Source: Aggregatibacter actinomycetemcomitans (GTDB lineage: Bacteria > Pseudomonadota > Gammaproteobacteria > Enterobacterales > Pasteurellaceae). From it: a stretch of 64,000 nt of DNA. Location of the stretch: the NCBI RefSeq assembly GCF_003130205.1, contig NZ_NRDF01000002.1, positions 1-64,000 of the forward strand. The letters are read 5' to 3'. Both the position numbers and the translations under genes were made by a program. Positions 31,458-41,010 of this stretch are shown here, piece after piece. How positions within the stretch are numbered: the first letter of the stretch is position 1; each line of letters begins with the position of its first letter. The notes beneath the pieces were generated by a model that made no database searches, was not told where the DNA came from, and saw only the letters and a list, made by a program, of their open reading frames with translations.

Positions 31458-31510
31458 AAAAATCCTTGGATGTCGGTAAAATCGGATAAGTTAACGCAAA
31501 CGTGGCAGCC

Positions 31511-31538
31511 ATTATACTGCTTATGCCCGGTTTCGCAA
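31511..31538 (-). promoter_or_regulatory. Promoter of the lipoprotein gene
   Basis: Minus strand TTGCGA (31533-31538), 16-bp spacer, TATAAT (31511-31516). Confidence 0.75.
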
Positions 31539-31555
31539 TAAATAGCGCAGAATAG

Positions 31556-32140
31556 TTACGCCTGTCCGTTAAGTTGCTGCAGCTCATCGAATGTATTGAT
31601 ATTGGCAAATGCCTGTTGATTTTCCGAAAAATCCACGCTCACCGCGCCGTTTTGGCGCATAAAATGCAGCATGCGGCGTTCGCCCGAGGCTAAATAGGCG
31701 GCAAGTTTGTCTTTCAGACTGCGCGCCATTAAACAGAAGGTCGGATGTTCCCGCTCGCCATCATGGACATAGGCAACAGAAACGCCGTAAAAAATGACCG
31801 CACTTTTGAGCTTTTCCAGCAGATTTTCCGGGAAAAACGGGCTGTCACAGGGTACAAATAAGACAAAATCCGTGTCGGATCGTTCCAACGCCGTCAAAAT
31901 CCCGCTTAACGGGCCTTGAAACCCCTCCAGATTATCGGCAAACACCGGCAACCCCGTAGCGGCATAACATTCACGGTGACGATTGGCATTCACCGACACC
32001 TGCGCCACCTGCGAACGCAGCCGTTCATAAATCCACTGAAACAGCGGTTTGCCGTGCAATAACTGTAAGCCTTTGTCCGCTCCGCCCATCCGCGTCGCCC
32101 GTCCGCCGGCTAAAATCACCGCGCTGATTGAAATTGTCAT
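31556..32140 (-). CDS. mobA: Molybdenum cofactor guanylyltransferase
   Basis: The 194-residue enzyme joins GMP to molybdopterin to form the MGD cofactor used by periplasmic reductases such as DMSO and nitrate reductase. The GTP-binding signature AVILAGGRATRMGGADKGLQ is at residues 7-26. The FVPCDSPFF loop, with the metal-binding Asp, is near residue 95. It is divergent from yihD-dsbA, the same arrangement as in H. influenzae. An uptake signal is translated at about 31797. Confidence 0.92.
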   Translation of the reverse strand: MTISISAVILAGGRATRMGGADKGLQLLHGKPLFQWIYERLRSQVAQVSVNANRHRECYAATGLPVFADNLEGFQGPLSGILTALERSDTDFVLFVPCDSPFFPENLLEKLKSAVIFYGVSVAYVHDGEREHPTFCLMARSLKDKLAAYLASGERRMLHFMRQNGAVSVDFSENQQAFANINTFDELQQLNGQA

Positions 32141-32223
32141 GTTTTCTTCCGTCGTTATATTTTCTTCCGAGGTTAATTCAAGTATGATCCCGCCGTTTGT
32201 TTCTCAATAATAAGGAAAAGCGT

Positions 32224-32490
32224 ATGGAATGTCATCGCCTGAATGAAGTGTTGGAACTTTTGCAACCATACTGGTCTAAAGACTCCGATTTGCATTTAAT
32301 GCAGATTTTACAAAAAATCGCTGACGAAGCGGGTTTTGATAAGCCGTTAACCGAATTACCGGACGAAGTGATTATTTATCACTTAAAAATGGCAGGAAAA
32401 GACAAATTTGAACCGATTCCCGGTATCAAAAAAGATTATGAAGAAGATTTTAAAGCTGCTTTATTAAAAGCACGTGGAATTATTAAGTAG
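32224..32490 (+). CDS. yihD: YihD family protein (DUF1040)
   Basis: An 88-residue acidic/helical protein starting [13 protein letters not shown]. It carries [20 protein letters not shown], a hallmark of YihD. No biochemical function is known; the gene is consistently next to dsbA in enterobacteria and Pasteurellaceae, as here. The start follows AAGGAAAAGCG; the frame back to 32197 is not supported. Confidence 0.88.
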   Translation: MECHRLNEVLELLQPYWSKDSDLHLMQILQKIADEAGFDKPLTELPDEVIIYHLKMAGKDKFEPIPGIKKDYEEDFKAALLKARGIIK

Positions 32491-32508
32491 TTATATTAAG
32501 GATTGTCA

Positions 32509-33126
32509 ATGAAAAAATGGTTATTTTTAGCCCTTACCGCCGCGTTTTCCGTCTCCGTGCAAGCACAGGATTTAACGGAAGGCAAACAATACACTGTAGT
32601 GGAAGGTCAACAACGTACCGCCCAGCCTGAAGTGATTGAATTTTTCTCTTTCTATTGCCCGCATTGTTATTCCTTTGAAGCGCAATATCACATCCCGCAA
32701 AAAGTTGCCGAAGCCTTGCCGGAAGGCACCTCTTTTAAACAATACCATGTGGATTTCTTAGGACTTCAGTCGGAAAACCTAACGCGCGCCTGGGCGTTGG
32801 CGATGGCGATCAAAGCGGAAGATAAAGTCAGAATACCCTTGTTTAAAGCGGCACAAACCAACACGTTAAAATCTATGGATGACATTCGCCAAATCTTTAT
32901 TGATAACGGCATTTCTGCCGAGCAATTTGACGGCGGCATCAATAGTTTTGCGGTGAGCGGTTTAGTCGCCAAACAGCAAAATTTGGTGGAAAAATACCAA
33001 CTGCGCGGTGTGCCGGATTTCTACGTGAATGGCAAATATCGCGTAAATACGGAAGGTTTGGCGCGCGATGAAAAGGGTTTCGTTACCGAATATGTTGAAA
33101 CCGTGAAAGGTTTATTGCAAAGATAA
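32509..33126 (+). CDS. dsbA: Periplasmic thiol:disulfide oxidoreductase DsbA
   Basis: The 205-residue protein has a signal peptide (MKKWLFLALTAAFSVSVQA). It is a thioredoxin fold with an inserted helical domain and has the catalytic CPHC near residue 49 and the cis-proline loop RGVPDFYVNG near residue 167. DsbA introduces disulfides into exported proteins, including pilins and competence factors. The start is ATG 32509 with AAGGATTG upstream. It sits 18 bp after yihD, so the two are probably co-transcribed. Confidence 0.94.
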   Translation: MKKWLFLALTAAFSVSVQAQDLTEGKQYTVVEGQQRTAQPEVIEFFSFYCPHCYSFEAQYHIPQKVAEALPEGTSFKQYHVDFLGLQSENLTRAWALAMAIKAEDKVRIPLFKAAQTNTLKSMDDIRQIFIDNGISAEQFDGGINSFAVSGLVAKQQNLVEKYQLRGVPDFYVNGKYRVNTEGLARDEKGFVTEYVETVKGLLQR

Positions 33127-33185
33127 GCAAAAATTGGTTTAATGCCTGCCGATTTTATTTTCGAACAGTATTTTTAGAGGATTAT

Positions 33186-33515
33186 ATGGCTGAGAGTTTT
33201 AGCGTCACACGTCGTTTTTTCGATGACAAAAATTACCCGCGCGGCTTCGCCCGCCACGGCGACTACACCATCAAAGAAGCACAGGCTTTAGAGCAATACG
33301 GACAAGCATTCCGTGCTTTGGATTCAGGCGAGCGTAAACCTGCAACGGCAGAAGAAAAAGCCTTCGTGGCGTTCTGTCGCGGTAAACGTGAAGCGGAAAC
33401 CTTCTTTGAGAAAACCTGGAATAAATATCGCAGCCATATTTCTGCCAGCAAACGCCTCTACACCTTATCCGGCGTGGTCGGTGTAGATAATCTGGACGAC
33501 TACTCGGCAGACTAA
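33186..33515 (+). CDS. maoP: MaoP/YifE family protein (DUF413)
   Basis: A 109-residue protein whose N terminus (RRFFDDKNYPRGFARHGDYT) and C-terminal KRLYTLSGVVG closely follow E. coli MaoP, formerly YifE. In E. coli MaoP acts with the maoS site in organising the Ori macrodomain of the chromosome. Whether it does so here is unknown. It is followed by an intrinsic terminator and then trmA, as in H. influenzae. Confidence 0.88.
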   Translation: MAESFSVTRRFFDDKNYPRGFARHGDYTIKEAQALEQYGQAFRALDSGERKPATAEEKAFVAFCRGKREAETFFEKTWNKYRSHISASKRLYTLSGVVGVDNLDDYSAD

Positions 33516-33533
33516 TCACGCAATAACAATCAG

Positions 33534-33562
33534 AAGGCTTGGGGTTCCGAGCCTTTTGTTTT
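33534..33562 (+). terminator. Terminator after maoP
   Basis: AAGGCTTGG / CCGAGCCTT stem (one G-U) with a GGTT loop, followed by TTGTTTTA. Confidence 0.75.
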
Positions 33563-33584
33563 ACCGCCAACCCAATGAGTTCCT

Positions 33585-34682
33585 ATGCTTAATTTACCCG
33601 TTGAACGTTACTCCGTGCTACTTGCAGAAAAGCAGAAAAAACTGACCGCACTTTTCGCCCCATTTAATGCCCCCGAATTACAGGTTTTTGCCTCACCGAC
33701 ACAGCATTTCCGTATGCGTGCGGAATTTCGTATTTGGCATGAACAGGACGATTTCTATCACATCATGTTCGATCAGCAAAGCAAGCAACGTTATCGGGTG
33801 GATCGCTTTCCCATTGCCAATGAACTGATTAACCGCATGATGAAGGCGTTATTGCCGTTGCTGAAACAACAAACGGTGTTGCACCACAAGCTGTTCCAAA
33901 TCGATTATCTCAGCACCCAAAGCGGGCAGATTATCGTCAGTCTGTTGTATCACAAAACCTTAGACGACGCCTGGCAAACCGCCGCACAAACCCTACGCGC
34001 CCGACTGCAACAACAAGGCTTCAACCTGCAACTTATCGGGCGCGCCAGTAAGCAAAAAATCTGTCTCAAACAGGATTATGCGGACGAAATCCTCAGCGTA
34101 CACGGCAAGCAGTACATTTATCGCCAAGTGGAAAACAGCTTCACCCAGCCGAACGCGGCGGTAAACGGTAAAATGCTGGAATGGGCGGTGGATTGTACCC
34201 GCAACAGCCACGGGGATTTATTGGAACTGTACTGCGGCAACGGCAATTTTTCCATCGCCTTGGCGCAAAATTTCCGCAGGGTCCTCGCTACGGAAATCGC
34301 CAAACCGTCGGTGGTGGCGGCACAATTTAATATCGCCGCCAACAAGGTGGAAAATTTACAGATTATCCGCATGTCCGCCGAAGAATTTACCCAAGCCATG
34401 CAAGGCGTGCGCGCGTTTAACCGCCTCAAAGGCATTGATTTGAGCGCCTATCGATGCAACACGATTTTCGTCGATCCGCCACGTGCCGGCTTGGACGAGG
34501 AAACTCTTAAATTAGTGCAGCAGTACGAGCGCATTTTGTACATTTCCTGCAACCCGCACACCCTGTGCGACAACCTGCAAACCCTCTGTCAAACCCACCG
34601 CATTGAAAAAGCCGCGCTGTTCGATCAGTTTCCTTATACGGAACACATGGAAGCGGGCGTGTGGTTGGTGAGAAAGCCATAA
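33585..34682 (+). CDS. trmA: tRNA (uracil-54,C5)-methyltransferase
   Basis: The 365-residue enzyme forms m5U54 (ribothymidine) in the T-loop of tRNA. The SAM-binding motif [11 protein letters not shown] is near residue 212, and FVDPPRAGL near residue 293 carries the conserved Asp. The catalytic cysteine is in YISCNPHTL near residue 320, and the C-terminal [11 protein letters not shown] carries the general-base Glu. Length matches E. coli TrmA (366). An uptake signal is translated as LTAL near the start. rsmJ begins 1 bp after the stop. Confidence 0.95.
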   Translation: MLNLPVERYSVLLAEKQKKLTALFAPFNAPELQVFASPTQHFRMRAEFRIWHEQDDFYHIMFDQQSKQRYRVDRFPIANELINRMMKALLPLLKQQTVLHHKLFQIDYLSTQSGQIIVSLLYHKTLDDAWQTAAQTLRARLQQQGFNLQLIGRASKQKICLKQDYADEILSVHGKQYIYRQVENSFTQPNAAVNGKMLEWAVDCTRNSHGDLLELYCGNGNFSIALAQNFRRVLATEIAKPSVVAAQFNIAANKVENLQIIRMSAEEFTQAMQGVRAFNRLKGIDLSAYRCNTIFVDPPRAGLDEETLKLVQQYERILYISCNPHTLCDNLQTLCQTHRIEKAALFDQFPYTEHMEAGVWLVRKP

Positions 34683-34683
34683 C

Positions 34684-35442
34684 ATGAACATCCAACTCCT
34701 CTGTGAAACAAAAACACCGCAAAAAACCACCGTACTTTTTGCCGACGCGGGCTTAACGCACGATCCGCATAGCCCCTTGGCGTTGGTGTGGACGGAAGCG
34801 GACGGCGTGGAACGGTTGGAATTGCGCAAATTGGACGAACCGAAACTCGGTGCGGTGTTTGTGGATTTCGTTGGCGGCGCGATGGCGCATCGGCGCAAAT
34901 TCGGCGGCGGACGCGGTGAAGCGGTGGCAAAAGCGGTCGGCGTAAAACAGGATAAACGCCCTACCGTCATTGACGCCACCGCAGGATTAGGACGCGATGC
35001 CTTTGTGCTGGCGGCACTCGGTTGCCAAGTAAAATTGGTTGAACGCCACCCGGTGGTACGCCTGTTGTTGCAGGACGGCTTGCAACGCGCTTATGCCGAT
35101 GAAGAAATCGGCGCCTGGATGCAACGCAATATGCAGCTGTTGCTTTATCGGCACATCAATGAACTCAACCCCGAAACGGATTACGCCGATGTGGTGTATC
35201 TCGACCCCATGTATCCGCACAAAACCAAAAGCGCGTTAGTCAAAAAAGAAATGCGCGTCTTCCAACACCTCGTGGGCGCGGATTCAGATGCCGATGAACT
35301 GCTCGCCCCCGCGTTACAACTTGCCCGCCAACGGGTCGTCGTCAAACGCCCCGACTACGCCGATTTTCTCGCCCAAAAATCACCGCACTTTTCCCGCGAA
35401 ACCAAAAACCATTGCTTTGATGTGTATGTGAAACATAGGTAG
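34684..35442 (+). CDS. rsmJ: 16S rRNA (guanine1516-N2)-methyltransferase
   Basis: A 252-residue RsmJ/YhiQ. The conserved segment [18 protein letters not shown] is near residue 72. The SAM-binding motif I is [16 protein letters not shown] near residue 98 and the catalytic motif is YLDPMYPHK near residue 183. It methylates G1516 of 16S rRNA. It is coupled to trmA, making a two-gene RNA-modification unit. An uptake signal lies near the 3' end at about 35382. Confidence 0.93.
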   Translation: MNIQLLCETKTPQKTTVLFADAGLTHDPHSPLALVWTEADGVERLELRKLDEPKLGAVFVDFVGGAMAHRRKFGGGRGEAVAKAVGVKQDKRPTVIDATAGLGRDAFVLAALGCQVKLVERHPVVRLLLQDGLQRAYADEEIGAWMQRNMQLLLYRHINELNPETDYADVVYLDPMYPHKTKSALVKKEMRVFQHLVGADSDADELLAPALQLARQRVVVKRPDYADFLAQKSPHFSRETKNHCFDVYVKHR

Positions 35443-35468
35443 GTGGATTTTTATTGATATATAGGTGT

Positions 35469-35498
35469 TTCCCAACTATTCCATTGCTATGTTAAGAT
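35469..35498 (+). promoter_or_regulatory. Candidate promoter of the DUF4123 gene
   Basis: TTCCCA, 18 bp, then TAAGAT (35493-35498) with an extended TG two bases upstream of the -10. The ATG follows 36 bp later. Confidence 0.4.
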
Positions 35499-35533
35499 AA
35501 GCCGACTTAACAAAATCGGAGATTGATTTTCTG

Positions 35534-36961
35534 ATGAATAAAGCTTCTGAAACAATTTGGGTTACACAATACCGTTTTGCCCCAATCAACTCGCCAAACG
35601 AACAATTTACCGGTTATGTGCTTGGTTTAATGTCAGACAGAGAAAGTTATCAACAACATGTTGAAGCGTTTCTATCGACACAAAATTTATCCGGGCATTC
35701 TCAACTTGCCGCGCTACCTATTCAAACTTGGTTTACCCGACATGGCTTTTCTGCCCCTTTATGGCGATTAGCACAGCAAATATCACCGGAAAACCCGATA
35801 ATTTTATTCCGGGAAAATGCGTTATCGGTTGAAGCCATCGCCGAAGATACCGAATATCTTGTGCAGGACTCGGTTACATTTTAGCCTTTCCTTGATATTT
35901 TTAGTAAGAATGCATTACCTGATATTTTGAAAAAAGGCTTTTTCGCCGAATTAATCGGTTTAGATGAACAATATCTTTCAACGGATAAAGAGGAAACGCC
36001 GTCAGATTTACAACAAACAGGTAAACATTATTATGCAGTAATTGACACCTCAAAAGTTGTTGCTTACCCCTCCGCGTTAAAAAGTTCGGGACAAATGGCT
36101 AACCTCTATAAGGGAAAAACAGGTGAGGCATTAGAAGATGCAGCACCCTATTTATTTGAATTCGATCCCGGCAATAGCGGGAGCATCATGTTCCTGCAAA
36201 AGTTATTCAGGAAAATGGAGAGTCAGGTTTTAAGCCACTGGAAAACCAATCCTGTCATTTTTATCCGTAGTGACAAAGACTTTGATACGGTTTATCACCA
36301 CCTCAGAAAATTTACACACCTGTATGACCCTGAAGAAGAAATATGGTATTTCTTCCGTTTTTACGACCCAAAGGTGTTAAGCGCCTACTTGCCACCACTC
36401 TCTCGTTATCCCGCAAACCTGGCGGCTTTGTTCGGCTTCAAAAACGGCGATGGTATTATTGATGCCTTCGGTCTTCGTCTTGAAGATGAATTTATTGCCT
36501 TCACATTAAATCCGTTACCGGAAAATACACGCCCGGCAAAAATTGAATTCGGCAAAGTTGAACATCATGCTATCCGAACGTTAATCACCACTAGATTTAA
36601 ACATCAGTTAATGACGCTCTATGCCACAAATCATCCACAAAGATTCCGCCCCCTAAAAGACATACACAAATCGGCGTTTGTTGAGCATGTTTATAACGCA
36701 GCGCTTTCTTGTCAACTCACTCGCCCGGCTGAAATCGCTTATTTCTGGCATGTTATGCCCTATTTAGGCGCATATTGGTGTGCAGACCCGCTCTATCATT
36801 TCATCAATCGGTATCTTGATGATGAACGTCAACCGGCAGACCATCGAATGGAGCATATTACCTCGGTATTTAATAAAGTCGCCGCCATTATGTGTGACAC
36901 TAGGCGATCTCCAAAAGGTTTTACACATCATTATATAATTTTCATCTTATTAGTTCCCTAA
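35534..36961 (+). pseudogene. DUF4123-domain protein (type VI secretion effector adaptor-like) split by in-frame TAG
   Basis: The frame 35534-36961 is open for 475 codons except for one amber codon at 35882-35884. The halves are in the same frame and continue smoothly (EDTEYLVQDSVTF, stop, PFLDIFSKNALPDILKKGFF). The N-terminal 165 residues are unassigned. The C-terminal part is a DUF4123 domain: YYAVIDTSKV near 165, LYKGKTGEALEDAAPYLFEF near 192, RFYDPKVLSAYLPPLS near 280. DUF4123 proteins load effectors onto VgrG/PAAR spikes of type VI secretion systems. No vgrG, effector or immunity gene is adjacent. The end (THHYIIFILLVP) looks abnormal and may be a second lesion. The region has no uptake signal. 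Confidence 0.72.
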
Positions 36962-37189
36962 CTCCCAGAATAGGATGGTTTTTTTATCTTACTCCCCATA
37001 CAATAGCTCTTTCCCTTAATAGTCATTTTTTATTAAAGCTGTGGATATGTTATACAATGTATCTTCAGCGTCTACAAAAAATCTATACTAAGATATAGAG
37101 ATTTAGTAGGACTTACAGAAACCTGTTGACCCTGTTGACATAGATACGATTTATAAAACTATTAAACCAATTAGTTAATTTTAAAGTGT

Positions 37190-39790
37190 ATGATTTTAGA
37201 AGATAATTTAACCCAACATACGCCGATGATGAAACAATATCTGCAACTCAAAGCGGAGAATCCGGATATTTTGTTATTTTATCGCATGGGCGATTTTTAC
37301 GAGCTGTTTTACGACGATGCGAAACGCGCCTCCACCTTGTTGGATATTTCCCTGACCAAACGCGGGCAATCTGCCGGACAGCCGATTCCTATGGCGGGCG
37401 TACCTTATCACGCGGTGGAAGGCTATTTGGCGAAATTGGTGCAGATGGGTGAGTCGGTGGCGATTTGCGAGCAGATCGGCGATCCGAATACCGCCAAAGG
37501 CCCTGTAGAACGCCAAATCGTGCGTATTGTCACACCTGGCACCGTAAGCGATGAAGCCCTCTTGCCGGAACGGCAGGATAATCTCATTGCCGCTGTGTAT
37601 CAGGAAAAAGATCATTTCGGCTTGGCAACGCTGGATATGACCTCCGGTCGCTTTCAGGTCTGTGAACCGCAATCCCCAGCAGATTTACAAACGGAATTAC
37701 AACGCATTGCGCCGGTGGAATTGCTTTATTGTGAAGATTTCGCCGATTTCCAACTGATTGAGCACGCCAAAGGTTTGCGTCGTCGCCCCATCTGGGAATT
37801 TGAATTGAAAACTGCTGTTCAACAACTTTGCCACCAATTTAATACTAAGGATTTACGCGGCTTCGGCGTAGAAAAAGCGATTTTGGGTTTATGCGCCGCC
37901 GGCTGTTTGTTGCAATACGCGCGCGAAACCCAGCGCACCGCGTTGCCGCATATTCAGAGCATTCATCTGATTCAACACAGCGAAAACATTCAACTGGACG
38001 CCGCAACCCGTCGTAATTTGGAACTCACTCAAAATCTGGCGGGAGGCACAGAAAATACGCTGGCAGCGGTGTTGGATAAATGCGTTACCCCCATGGGCAG
38101 CCGCTTGCTCAAACGTTGGATTCATCAGCCGATTTGCGATGTGACAAAACTCACGCAACGCCAACAAGCTATCAGTGCGATTTTGGAACAGGATTTAGCG
38201 GCGGATTTGCAACCCTATTTGCAACAGGTGGGCGACATGGAACGTATTTTGGCACGTGTGGCGTTGCGCACCGCCCGCCCGCGTGATTTAATCCGTTTAC
38301 GCACCGCTTTGGAGCAAATTCCTGATATTAAAAATCTGTTGACGGGAAAAACGTCTGAAAAAATGACCGCACTTTACCAGCAACTGGGTGATTTTTCCGC
38401 ACAATTCGATCTCTTACAACAGGCGATTATTGAAAGCCCACCAGTCTTAATTCGTGATGGGGGCGTTATCGCGCCGGGCTATCATGCGGAGTTAGATGAA
38501 TGGCGTGAATTAGCCGATGGCGCCACCCGTTACTTAGAAGAATTGGAACAGCGGGAGCGGGAAAACACGGGGATCGATACGCTAAAAATCGGTTTCAACG
38601 CAGTACACGGCTATTACATTCAAATCAGTCAAGGACAAGCACACAAAGCGCCGATTCATTATGTGCGTCGCCAAACCCTGAAAAATGCCGAACGCTATAT
38701 TATCCCCGAACTTAAAACCTATGAAGATAAAGTGTTGAAGGCAAAAGGTGCGTCCTTGGCGTTGGAAAAACAGTTATATGATGAAATCTTTGATCAATTG
38801 TTACCGCACTTAAACCGTCTGCAACTCGCCGGCTTGGCATTAGCCGAATTGGATGTACTTACTAACTTGGCGGAGCGGGCGGAAAGTTTTAATTATGTGG
38901 CGCCGACGTTCTCAGAACAAACTGGCATTCATATTCAAAACGGACGTCATCCGGTGGTGGAACAAGTGCTGAAAGAACCGTTTATCGCCAACCCGACGGA
39001 ACTTACCGAACAGCAACATTTCCTCATTATTACCGGGCCGAACATGGGCGGTAAAAGCACCTACATGCGCCAAACCGCATTGATTACGCTGATGGCGTAC
39101 ATGGGCAGTTTTGTACCGGCGGACAGTGCCGTTATCGGACCGATTGATCGTATTTTTACCCGCATCGGTGCCTCCGATGATTTGGCTTCCGGACGCTCAA
39201 CCTTCATGGTGGAAATGACGGAAATGGCGAATATTTTGCATCAGGCAACGGAGAAAAGTCTGGTGTTAATCGATGAAATCGGGCGCGGAACCTCCACTTA
39301 TGACGGGTTGTCTCTGGCTTGGGCATGTGCCGAGTGGCTGGCGAAAAAAATCCGTTCGCTGACCCTGTTCGCCACGCACTATTTTGAATTGACTATTCTG
39401 CCGGAACACGTCAGCGGTATCGGTAACATTCACTTGGATGCCATGGAACACAACGATACCATTGCATTTATGCACGCCGTGCAACAGGGTGCCGCAAGCA
39501 AAAGTTATGGCTTAGCAGTGGCTGCTTTAGCCGGCGTTCCGCAGCAAGTAATCAAGCTGGCGAAGCAAAAACTCGCGCAACTGGAAAAATTGTCAAATCA
39601 AAATACCAACCAGCAAATTCAGGACCTGCGTTTATTAAACCAACGCCAGGGCGAATTGGCCTTTGAAAGTGCGGAGGATGAAAACATGGATATGTTGTTA
39701 CATATGCTGCAAGAATTGGATCCTGACGAATTAAGTCCAAAACAGGCATTGGCTTATTTATACCAGCTGAAGAAAATGGTGAAAAATTAA
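37190..39790 (+). CDS. mutS: DNA mismatch repair protein MutS
   Basis: The 866-residue MutS is full length. The mismatch-reading Phe-x-Glu is in RMGDFYELF near residue 37. The Walker A motif [15 protein letters not shown] is near residue 615, Walker B is [13 protein letters not shown] near residue 688, and the ATPase trans motif FATHYFELT near residue 725. The C-terminal tetramerisation helices are present. It binds mismatches and recruits MutL. The start has only a weak ribosome site (TTTTAAAGTG), but homologues begin at this residue. The 228-bp gap before it holds AT-rich promoter-like DNA, including TTGACA at 37135, and no gene. Confidence 0.95.
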   Translation: MILEDNLTQHTPMMKQYLQLKAENPDILLFYRMGDFYELFYDDAKRASTLLDISLTKRGQSAGQPIPMAGVPYHAVEGYLAKLVQMGESVAICEQIGDPNTAKGPVERQIVRIVTPGTVSDEALLPERQDNLIAAVYQEKDHFGLATLDMTSGRFQVCEPQSPADLQTELQRIAPVELLYCEDFADFQLIEHAKGLRRRPIWEFELKTAVQQLCHQFNTKDLRGFGVEKAILGLCAAGCLLQYARETQRTALPHIQSIHLIQHSENIQLDAATRRNLELTQNLAGGTENTLAAVLDKCVTPMGSRLLKRWIHQPICDVTKLTQRQQAISAILEQDLAADLQPYLQQVGDMERILARVALRTARPRDLIRLRTALEQIPDIKNLLTGKTSEKMTALYQQLGDFSAQFDLLQQAIIESPPVLIRDGGVIAPGYHAELDEWRELADGATRYLEELEQRERENTGIDTLKIGFNAVHGYYIQISQGQAHKAPIHYVRRQTLKNAERYIIPELKTYEDKVLKAKGASLALEKQLYDEIFDQLLPHLNRLQLAGLALAELDVLTNLAERAESFNYVAPTFSEQTGIHIQNGRHPVVEQVLKEPFIANPTELTEQQHFLIITGPNMGGKSTYMRQTALITLMAYMGSFVPADSAVIGPIDRIFTRIGASDDLASGRSTFMVEMTEMANILHQATEKSLVLIDEIGRGTSTYDGLSLAWACAEWLAKKIRSLTLFATHYFELTILPEHVSGIGNIHLDAMEHNDTIAFMHAVQQGAASKSYGLAVAALAGVPQQVIKLAKQKLAQLEKLSNQNTNQQIQDLRLLNQRQGELAFESAEDENMDMLLHMLQELDPDELSPKQALAYLYQLKKMVKN

Positions 39791-39807
39791 AACATGCAAA
39801 AAATAAA

Positions 39808-39879
39808 CCGCACTTGTCGTCTGCGACCTAAAAGTTGGAAAGCACAACTAACCAATTAAGGTACGCAGCACAAGTGCGG
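39808..39879. terminator. Long uptake-signal hairpin between mutS and ybhA
   Basis: CCGCACTTGT (39808-39817) pairs with ACAAGTGCGG (39870-39879). The stem continues inward with CTGCG/CGCAG and ACC/GGT across small bulges, and an inner AGTTG/CAACT hairpin. TTTATTTT follows on the plus strand. Probably the mutS terminator. A second hairpin (CAATACC/GGTATTG, 39945-39970) serves the opposite side. Confidence 0.65.
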
Positions 39880-39994
39880 CTTTATTTTACCGCTATTTTT
39901 CCGGTATCACTCGGCGAGTAGACAAAAAATCTAACATATCTACGCAATACCAAGCTGCATAGCGGTATTGGCCACATAATTTTCTCGGTGGTTT

Positions 39995-40813
39995 TTAGCC
40001 AAGTATTTCTTCAATAAACCGGGCAATGCCGTCACTATCATTTGAACCGATAACCCGTTTTGCCTGTGCTTTTACGGCGTCTTCTGCGTTTCCCATGGCA
40101 ACGCCGAGTCCTACGGCGGTGAGCATACTGATGTCGTTATGATTGTCGCCGAAAGCGATAACGTTTTGCGGATCGATATTCCATAGTTTTAATAAATCAA
40201 GCAGGCGTGCGCCTTTACTGTTGCCGTTGTTGGCGACATCCACGCGATCAGTCCATGACCATTCACAGCTGAACTGTGATTCAGGCAAGGATTTGACCGC
40301 ACTTTCCATCGCCTGACGATTAGGCGAGCTAATCACGAATTTCCAGATATTTTCTTTCGGGTTATTAATAATTACCTTGAAATCTGTTACCAGACGTACG
40401 TCGGGACGCACGGCGGGCGGGCAGCTCATTGCCCATTGGGTGAATTTTTCCATGTGCGGATTTAAGCAGGTATAGTTCATAGCATCGCGGCTATACATCA
40501 GTAAGTGGGTGTCGAATTGTTCTGCAATGTCGAGCACTTTATGGCATTGTACGGCGGAAAGCGGGTTGGCGAATTTCACTTCATCGGTTCGTGGGTAGTA
40601 AAGGTAAGTTCCGTTGCAGCAAATAATCGGCGTGTCCAAGTTCACTTCATGATAATAAGGTTTGACGGCGGTGTGATGACGCCCGGTGACAAAAACTACT
40701 TTCATGCCTTGTTTCCGTGCCAGTTGAATGGCGTGTTTGCTGGCGGGAAGAATGCTGCCTTGACAGTTTAGCAAAGTGCCGTCAAGGTCAAACGCGATAA
40801 CCTGGTATGTCAT
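39995..40813 (-). CDS. ybhA: HAD-IIB pyridoxal phosphate phosphatase YbhA-like
   Basis: The 272-residue HAD phosphatase has AFDLDGTLL at residue 7, VTGRHHTAV near 42, CCNGTYLYYP near 65 and FGDNHNDISML near 222. Full-length similarity to E. coli YbhA is high, including TGRHH and the ICCNGTYLY and CEWSW stretches. YbhA hydrolyses pyridoxal phosphate and some sugar phosphates. It is convergent with mutS. This is the second Cof-type phosphatase in the window, after yigL. Confidence 0.85.
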   Translation of the reverse strand: MTYQVIAFDLDGTLLNCQGSILPASKHAIQLARKQGMKVVFVTGRHHTAVKPYYHEVNLDTPIICCNGTYLYYPRTDEVKFANPLSAVQCHKVLDIAEQFDTHLLMYSRDAMNYTCLNPHMEKFTQWAMSCPPAVRPDVRLVTDFKVIINNPKENIWKFVISSPNRQAMESAVKSLPESQFSCEWSWTDRVDVANNGNSKGARLLDLLKLWNIDPQNVIAFGDNHNDISMLTAVGLGVAMGNAEDAVKAQAKRVIGSNDSDGIARFIEEILG

Positions 40814-40860
40814 AAGATGTCCTGTGTGCAGTAAGTAATGTAAAACTGAGTGATCGCCGT

Positions 40861-40890
40861 AGTATAGAGCGAAGCATGAAAGAAACGCAA
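40861..40890 (-). promoter_or_regulatory. ybhA promoter
   Basis: Minus strand TTGCGT (40885-40890), 18-bp spacer, TATACT (40861-40866), about 48 bp before ybhA. Confidence 0.65.
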
Positions 40891-40949
40891 GGCGGGCAAG
40901 GAGGAATATTTATCTCAATTATTCCGTCACAATGAAAAAAACGATAGGA

Positions 40950-40984
40950 GCCGGAACCAAGTATCGGGATACAGAGGCCCCGGC
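40950..40984 (-). terminator. Probable terminator of the tetronate/hydrolase operon
   Basis: On the minus strand GCCGGGGCC pairs with GGTTCCGGC (with two G-U pairs). An inner GTA/TAC stem follows, then UCCUAUCGUUUUUUU. It lies 27 bp after the last gene of the operon. Confidence 0.5.
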
Positions 40985-41010
40985 ATAGCCTGCTTAATTT
41001 GTCTTTATTT

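Noticed and set aside
35882-35884. TAG in the DUF4123 gene as programmed readthrough or pyrrolysine
   Set aside because: No supporting signals or machinery in view; pyrrolysine is not known in this group; a nonsense mutation or read error is simpler.
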